DNA of 26,673 nucleotides, from positions 1-26,673 of the forward strand of contig UQDF01000028.1 in NCBI GenBank assembly GCA_900539765.1. Direction: 5' to 3'. This document shows positions 22,726 to 26,673 of the stretch, in pieces. The stretch's first letter is position 1, and each line of letters opens with the position of its first letter. The notes beneath the pieces were generated by a model. It did no database searches and had not been told where the DNA came from. It was given only the letters and a program-made list of their open reading frames with translations. The translations under genes were made by a program, and so were the position numbers. This stretch comes from an uncultured Porphyromonas sp. (lineage in GTDB: Bacteria > Bacteroidota > Bacteroidia > Bacteroidales > Porphyromonadaceae).

Positions 22726-24171
22726 ATGATGAGGCTAACAAGATCTATATCTCTACTCGTGATCGTCGCCCTCTCATCATATATATGGAGTGCGGCACAA
22801 GTAGACTGGGATGACGACGTATACTACGTCCCCTCCAAGACTTCTCAGCAAGATAGTCGCTCTAACGACCCGTGGGGCGACGATGAGTATCAGTATGACA
22901 ATCAAGACCCTCTCGACGCTTACAACCGCCGTGGAGGAGAGTATCAAGGTGAGCGAGGACGAAGCTACTCCTCATCACAACAACCTAAGAAAGGGGTAGG
23001 CAAGTATAGCCAGCGCATCATGCGCTTTCACAATCCAGCTACAGTATACATATACGACTCTAACAATGTAGATGTATACTACAACGAGGATGGCACTTAT
23101 GGTATTTACACTTATCCCGATCGTTACGATTACGTAGCTGACCGCTACAACCCCGTAGGCATCTCTATCAATCTATGGAGTCCTGGATGGTACTCCTCTT
23201 GGGACTACTACTATGACTATATGTGGTACAGCTCTTGGTATCCTTGGTACACGAACCGATACCCATACCCCTACAGCTGGGGTGGATACGGCTACTGGGG
23301 TCCTTCCATTTGGTACACCAACCCCTGGTCATGGGGCGGTAGCTATTGGTACGGATACTATCCACACTATGGGGGCTACGGATACGGTGCTGGCTATAAT
23401 AATGGATTTTGGGATGGATACTATGCAGGCGTCTACGACCCATACTATGGTAGCTATGCCAAGCCCTCGACTTACTACTCTAATGGTCGCCTAGGTAGTC
23501 GATACTATGATAGGGGCAATAACAGCAATCCGCGCGCCACACGTGGCAACCAAGGCACGCTCTCGGGCAACGCTCGTAGAGGTTCGCTAGATCAGTCTAC
23601 TTATAGCCGCAATGAAGTGACCGATCGTGGCAACTTCTGGAAGGATGATCGCAATCGTATCTATGACAATACGCAGGGACGCAGTGCTCGTGGATCGTAC
23701 GATCAGTCTAGCAGCACACGCCACAGCTCCTCTGGGCAGTACGAGATAGGCTCCGCTCGCTCACGTCGTGGCTCCTACTTTGAGGATAGTAGCACGATAA
23801 GACAGGAGCGACCAGTCTCCCCAACGAACCGCAATTACAACCCTGGCTCTACTCGCTCACGCCGTGGTAACTATGCGACGCCAAGTAATCGCAGAAGCTA
23901 CAACACCCCAAGTAACAGCAGACGCTACGATACACCAAGTAACAGAAGCTCTCGTAGCAACTCCAGCTCTTCTGTACGCTCTAACCGAGGTAACAGCAGC
24001 TGGCAGGGAAGCTCTCGTAGCTCCTCATCTCGTAGCAGTCGTAGTTATGACTCTCCTAGTAGCTCTAGATCATCCTCTAGTAGCTTTGGATCTTCGTCCT
24101 CTTCATCGCGGAGCAGTAGCTCTTCTGGTAGCTCCTCATCTTCTAGCCGTAGCGCTAGAGGACGCCGATAG
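22726..24171 (+). CDS. Secreted low-complexity protein, Tyr/Trp/Gly-rich then Ser/Arg-rich
   Basis: I do not recognise a domain in this 481-residue protein. It has a signal peptide (hydrophobic core SISLLVIVALSSYIW, cleavage near SAA-Q) and an acidic segment. A region at about residues 140-250 is extremely rich in Tyr, Trp, Gly and Pro (for example SWYPWYTNRYPYPYSWGGY). The tail, from about 250, is rich in Ser, Arg, Asn and Gly, ending almost purely in Ser/Arg. Internal repeats include three 9-residue units with TPSN (27-bp period at 23881, 23908 and 23935) and two GS(A/T)RSRRG(S/N)Y units. It is probably exported and disordered, perhaps a surface or matrix protein. The start is ATGATG at 22726; either ATG could be used. 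Confidence 0.75.
   Translation: MMRLTRSISLLVIVALSSYIWSAAQVDWDDDVYYVPSKTSQQDSRSNDPWGDDEYQYDNQDPLDAYNRRGGEYQGERGRSYSSSQQPKKGVGKYSQRIMRFHNPATVYIYDSNNVDVYYNEDGTYGIYTYPDRYDYVADRYNPVGISINLWSPGWYSSWDYYYDYMWYSSWYPWYTNRYPYPYSWGGYGYWGPSIWYTNPWSWGGSYWYGYYPHYGGYGYGAGYNNGFWDGYYAGVYDPYYGSYAKPSTYYSNGRLGSRYYDRGNNSNPRATRGNQGTLSGNARRGSLDQSTYSRNEVTDRGNFWKDDRNRIYDNTQGRSARGSYDQSSSTRHSSSGQYEIGSARSRRGSYFEDSSTIRQERPVSPTNRNYNPGSTRSRRGNYATPSNRRSYNTPSNSRRYDTPSNRSSRSNSSSSVRSNRGNSSWQGSSRSSSSRSSRSYDSPSSSRSSSSSFGSSSSSSRSSSSSGSSSSSSRSARGRR
23881..23942 (+). repeat. 27-bp tandem repeat, three units, within the Ser/Arg-rich gene
   Basis: The core CCAAGTAA recurs at 23881, 23908 and 23935, exactly 27 bp apart, with GCAGAAGCTA- or GCAGACGCTA-like sequence between copies. 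It encodes 9-residue units with the core TPSN followed by Arg/Ser/Tyr. The units keep the frame. Confidence 0.8.
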
Positions 24172-24186
24172 TAGACACTTCTTAGT

Positions 24187-24243
24187 ATGAGACTTGTATC
24201 ATTAGCCACCGCACGCAGGTTCTGACTAATGGTCAAGTCTCAT
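24187..24243 (+). terminator. Long hairpin after the low-complexity gene, terminator-like
   Basis: ATGAGACTTG (24187-24196) pairs perfectly with CAAGTCTCAT (24234-24243). Inner CATTAG (24200-24205) pairs with CTAATG (24226-24231), and ACC/GGT can close the tip. Only a short T-rich stretch (TCGTTTATA) follows, so termination may be partial. Confidence 0.5.
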
Positions 24244-24270
24244 TCGTTTATACACCTATACTTATAAACT

Positions 24271-25887
24271 ATGCTTCGACACTATTTCATTCCCCTCATA
24301 AGCTCAGCACTCCTACTCATCACGGGGAGCTATCTATCCGCACAGACTCATGATAATGCGCTACGCTTTAGCACCGAAGCGCTCGACGGGACGGCTCGCT
24401 ACCAAGCTATGGGAGGAGCCTTCGGCGCTGTAGGTGCTGACTACAGTAGCTTGCGACAAAACCCCGCCGGACTGGGACTCTTCCGCAGTAACGAGATACA
24501 GGGTACCATCGCCTTCGGACAAAACCTCGACAAAGCCACCTGGTACGAAGAGCAGTACAAGAAGGGGCACACTGCCTTCAGTGGCAATATGTCTGTCGTG
24601 CTGGCGACTCCACTCAGAGGGTCTGGCCTCTCCCTCAACCTGGCTCTAGGCTTCTACCAGCGTCAGAGCTTTGCGCGCACCTTTGACGTAAGCAACCACC
24701 AGGTTACTAAGTACTCACTGGCAGACTACGCAGCCTTTATCACACCGACCAATGTCTCCTCCGAGGATCTCCTCGGCAAGAACGCTTATGGTAGCGTCCC
24801 CGCACCTTGGCTCGCCATACTAGGACATGGAGCAGGCTGGACAGTGCAGCGTCCTGAGGGCTTCTACGAGAGTGCCTTCAACTACAGTGACAAGGGTGGC
24901 ATCCTAGGGCCGAGCAATTCGCAACTACGCATCAACGAGCGGGGCGGTATACAGGACTTTGACTTCACCTGTGGACTTAACTACAACAACCGCCTATACG
25001 TCGGTTTAGGACTCAAGATCAGTGCGCTAGACTATCGCATGAACTCCTACTACGGCGAGGATTTTATAGATGATGATTACCTAGAGCTAGCCAACGAGCT
25101 TCGCACCTCTGGTTCGGGAGCATCGGTCAGCTTCGGCGTGATCGCTCGTGTCTCAGACCATTTGCGCCTAGGAGCTGCCGTCCAGACACCCACATGGTTC
25201 ACACTGCAAGACAATTACGTAGCAGAAGCTGCATCTCGATACTCACGAGCTGTAGATACCCTGGGCAATCCTTTACCAAAGGAGAAGTGGACAGTCGGAG
25301 ATCAGACACCTAGCGATGCCGCTTGGCGCTACCAGCTACAGACTCCCACCAAGATCGTCCTCAGTGGAGCCCTCGTCGGACGGCAAGGCATGCTAAGCCT
25401 CGACTATGAGCTGGCCAACTACACAGGCATTAAGCTCAAAGACACCTATGGTCCTTTTGTCGATGACAATAAGCTCATGAAGGATTACTTCACTCCGATT
25501 CAAAGCACCATACGTCTCGGTGGTGAGCTGAGAGTCTCTCCTCAGTTCAGTCTTCGTGCGGGTGGATACTGGAGACAAGCTCCTATGAAGGCAAGCTTCG
25601 ACTCCGATCCTAAGCAGAGTGCCACGATCCCTGTCAACGAGGCTGGTACCGTGCCACACTACGAGATCGTTGGTATGGGCTACGGCATCACCAGCGGACT
25701 AGGCTGGCGCTTCTCTCCCTCCTCTTATCTAGACCTAGCAGTCGTCTATCAGGGACAAAAGTCTCATATGTACCCCTTCCCGACTCGCTACTATGCGGAC
25801 AATGGGGAGCAACTCGCGACTCCGCAAGCTATCCAGCTACAGAAGCACCGCGTCTACGGGGTAGCTACCTTCGGCTTTAAGTTCTAA
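24271..25887 (+). CDS. Outer-membrane beta-barrel protein, FadL/OMPP1-like
   Basis: The 538-residue protein has a signal peptide (cleavage near YLSA-QT). A family-typical N-terminal stretch follows: LDGTARYQAMGGAFGAVGAD and then SSLRQNPAGL, the NPAGL motif of FadL/TodX-type transporters. The rest alternates hydrophobic and polar residues as a large beta-barrel would, with glycine-rich turns, and ends in an aromatic residue (ATFGFKF) as required for barrel assembly. FadL relatives import hydrophobic compounds such as fatty acids; the substrate here is unknown. Some relatives in this phylum have been labelled hemin receptors without proof. It follows the hairpin at 24187 and is 22 nt before the next gene. 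Confidence 0.85.
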   Translation: MLRHYFIPLISSALLLITGSYLSAQTHDNALRFSTEALDGTARYQAMGGAFGAVGADYSSLRQNPAGLGLFRSNEIQGTIAFGQNLDKATWYEEQYKKGHTAFSGNMSVVLATPLRGSGLSLNLALGFYQRQSFARTFDVSNHQVTKYSLADYAAFITPTNVSSEDLLGKNAYGSVPAPWLAILGHGAGWTVQRPEGFYESAFNYSDKGGILGPSNSQLRINERGGIQDFDFTCGLNYNNRLYVGLGLKISALDYRMNSYYGEDFIDDDYLELANELRTSGSGASVSFGVIARVSDHLRLGAAVQTPTWFTLQDNYVAEAASRYSRAVDTLGNPLPKEKWTVGDQTPSDAAWRYQLQTPTKIVLSGALVGRQGMLSLDYELANYTGIKLKDTYGPFVDDNKLMKDYFTPIQSTIRLGGELRVSPQFSLRAGGYWRQAPMKASFDSDPKQSATIPVNEAGTVPHYEIVGMGYGITSGLGWRFSPSSYLDLAVVYQGQKSHMYPFPTRYYADNGEQLATPQAIQLQKHRVYGVATFGFKF

Positions 25888-25909
25888 ACCTCTTTATATC
25901 CACAGAACC

Positions 25910-26635
25910 ATGTCACTATCTTCCAAAGCTTGGGATCGTCTCCTAGACCTTGTCCTCGGAGCCAATATGGCGCAGGTCAATCGTGTCGAGTGGCTCACAG
26001 ACACGCTCTACCCCTTTCTCTCTATCTCAGAGCTAGAGCAGCTCGCCACGGAGCCTCCACACCGCTTCCTCTCAGTCAAAGTACTGAATCACATAGCCAA
26101 TCAAGAGATTAGTCGCCACACCGAACTCCTAGCTATGGGCTCGGCTGGTAGCAGTCTCTCTGGTTGCGTCGCTACATGGGTCGGCATACCGACAGAGCTA
26201 GCGCAGTACAGTGTCAATCTAGTCCTCCTCATACAGAAGCTCGCCTACCTCTACGGCTGGGACGACTTCTACTCCTATGGAGCCGTAACGACAGAGGCCA
26301 AGGCGCGTATCACCTTTATGATGGGTAGTATGCTAGGAATACGAGAGGCTGATGCACTCTTGCGCAACGCTTGTCGCTCATATCAGGGACAGGTCTCCAT
26401 AACACCTATGCCCTACGTAGGCGATCGCTCCCCCATCGACAAGGTCATTATAGAGATCTCGAAGCGTCTCTTGATCCTCTCTGCCAAGGGAGGCGTCACC
26501 GCTTGGATCGGTCGCAAGACACCGCTCATCGGTGTAACCATCGGAGCTAGTACCTCTTACATCCTCGTCAAGCCCTCACTCGTACGTCTCAAGGTACTCT
26601 TACGTGACCTTATGCAGGAGCGCAATTTCCAGTAG
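25910..26635 (+). CDS. EcsC-like family protein
   Basis: The 241-residue protein has a central segment like EcsC family proteins: a small-residue stretch (AMGSAGSSLSGCVATWVG), then IPTELAQYSVNLVLLIQKLAYLYGWD and a segment beginning AKARITFMMGSML. A Gly-rich C-terminal part (TPLIGVTIGASTSYILV) may associate with the membrane. EcsC was named for a Bacillus ABC-transporter locus, but its biochemical role is unclear and no ABC genes are here. It starts 22 nt after the FadL-like gene and probably shares its transcript. The 38 bases after it hold nothing I can identify before the window ends. Confidence 0.6.
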   Translation: MSLSSKAWDRLLDLVLGANMAQVNRVEWLTDTLYPFLSISELEQLATEPPHRFLSVKVLNHIANQEISRHTELLAMGSAGSSLSGCVATWVGIPTELAQYSVNLVLLIQKLAYLYGWDDFYSYGAVTTEAKARITFMMGSMLGIREADALLRNACRSYQGQVSITPMPYVGDRSPIDKVIIEISKRLLILSAKGGVTAWIGRKTPLIGVTIGASTSYILVKPSLVRLKVLLRDLMQERNFQ

Positions 26636-26673
26636 TAAGTGCAACACGAAGCGTATAAAAGCACCCACCCCTG

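Noticed and set aside
22811..24236. Several frames on both strands within the low-complexity gene
   Set aside because: Biased composition keeps other frames open. The + frame with a signal peptide and in-frame repeats is the only convincing one.

Overview
The window looks like chromosomal DNA of a Bacteroidia member, most likely a Porphyromonas of moderate GC content. Four signs point there: a type IX secretion C-terminal sorting domain on a serine protease; promoters of the Bacteroidetes type (TTTG about 20 bp before TAnnTTTG) in place of -35/-10 boxes; almost no Shine-Dalgarno sequences; and a ribosomal protein bS16 with a long acidic tail. The genus is inferred; I could not run a database search.

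Positions 1-7231 hold the end of a division and cell-wall (dcw) cluster: murG, murC, ftsQ, ftsA and ftsZ, followed by an MTA/SAH nucleosidase (mtnN). All are on the + strand with 9-54 nt gaps. A good promoter inside the end of ftsQ can drive ftsA-ftsZ separately. ftsW is not directly upstream of murG.

Positions 7232-10931 hold a surface lipoprotein with a beta-propeller-like sequence and a TonB-dependent outer-membrane receptor, separated by a strong intrinsic terminator. The pair resembles a BtuG/BtuB-type uptake locus, but the substrate is unproven. A 311-bp gene-free stretch follows, with a large terminator and several copies of a CCACGTGG-type palindrome.

Positions 10932-14464 hold tRNA-Cys(GCA) with its own promoter and terminator, a minus-strand THUMP-like methyltransferase with its own promoter, rpsP, and an M16 zinc peptidase.

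Positions 14573-19353 read as an envelope-modification group: a PlsC-like acyltransferase overlapping a low-molecular-weight tyrosine phosphatase, then two EptA-like alkaline-phosphatase-fold membrane proteins overlapping by 4 nt. The first keeps the catalytic residues. The second has lost the nucleophile and several metal ligands and is a candidate pseudoenzyme. This pair is the most unusual item in the window.

Positions 19354-26635 hold a terminator, a promoter, a candidate 44-codon small ORF with a GTG start, a T9SS-exported lysyl-endopeptidase-like protease, a secreted Tyr/Trp- then Ser/Arg-rich low-complexity protein flanked by large hairpins, a FadL/OMPP1-like outer-membrane protein, and an EcsC-like protein. 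No insertion sequence, phage gene, CRISPR array or rRNA was seen.
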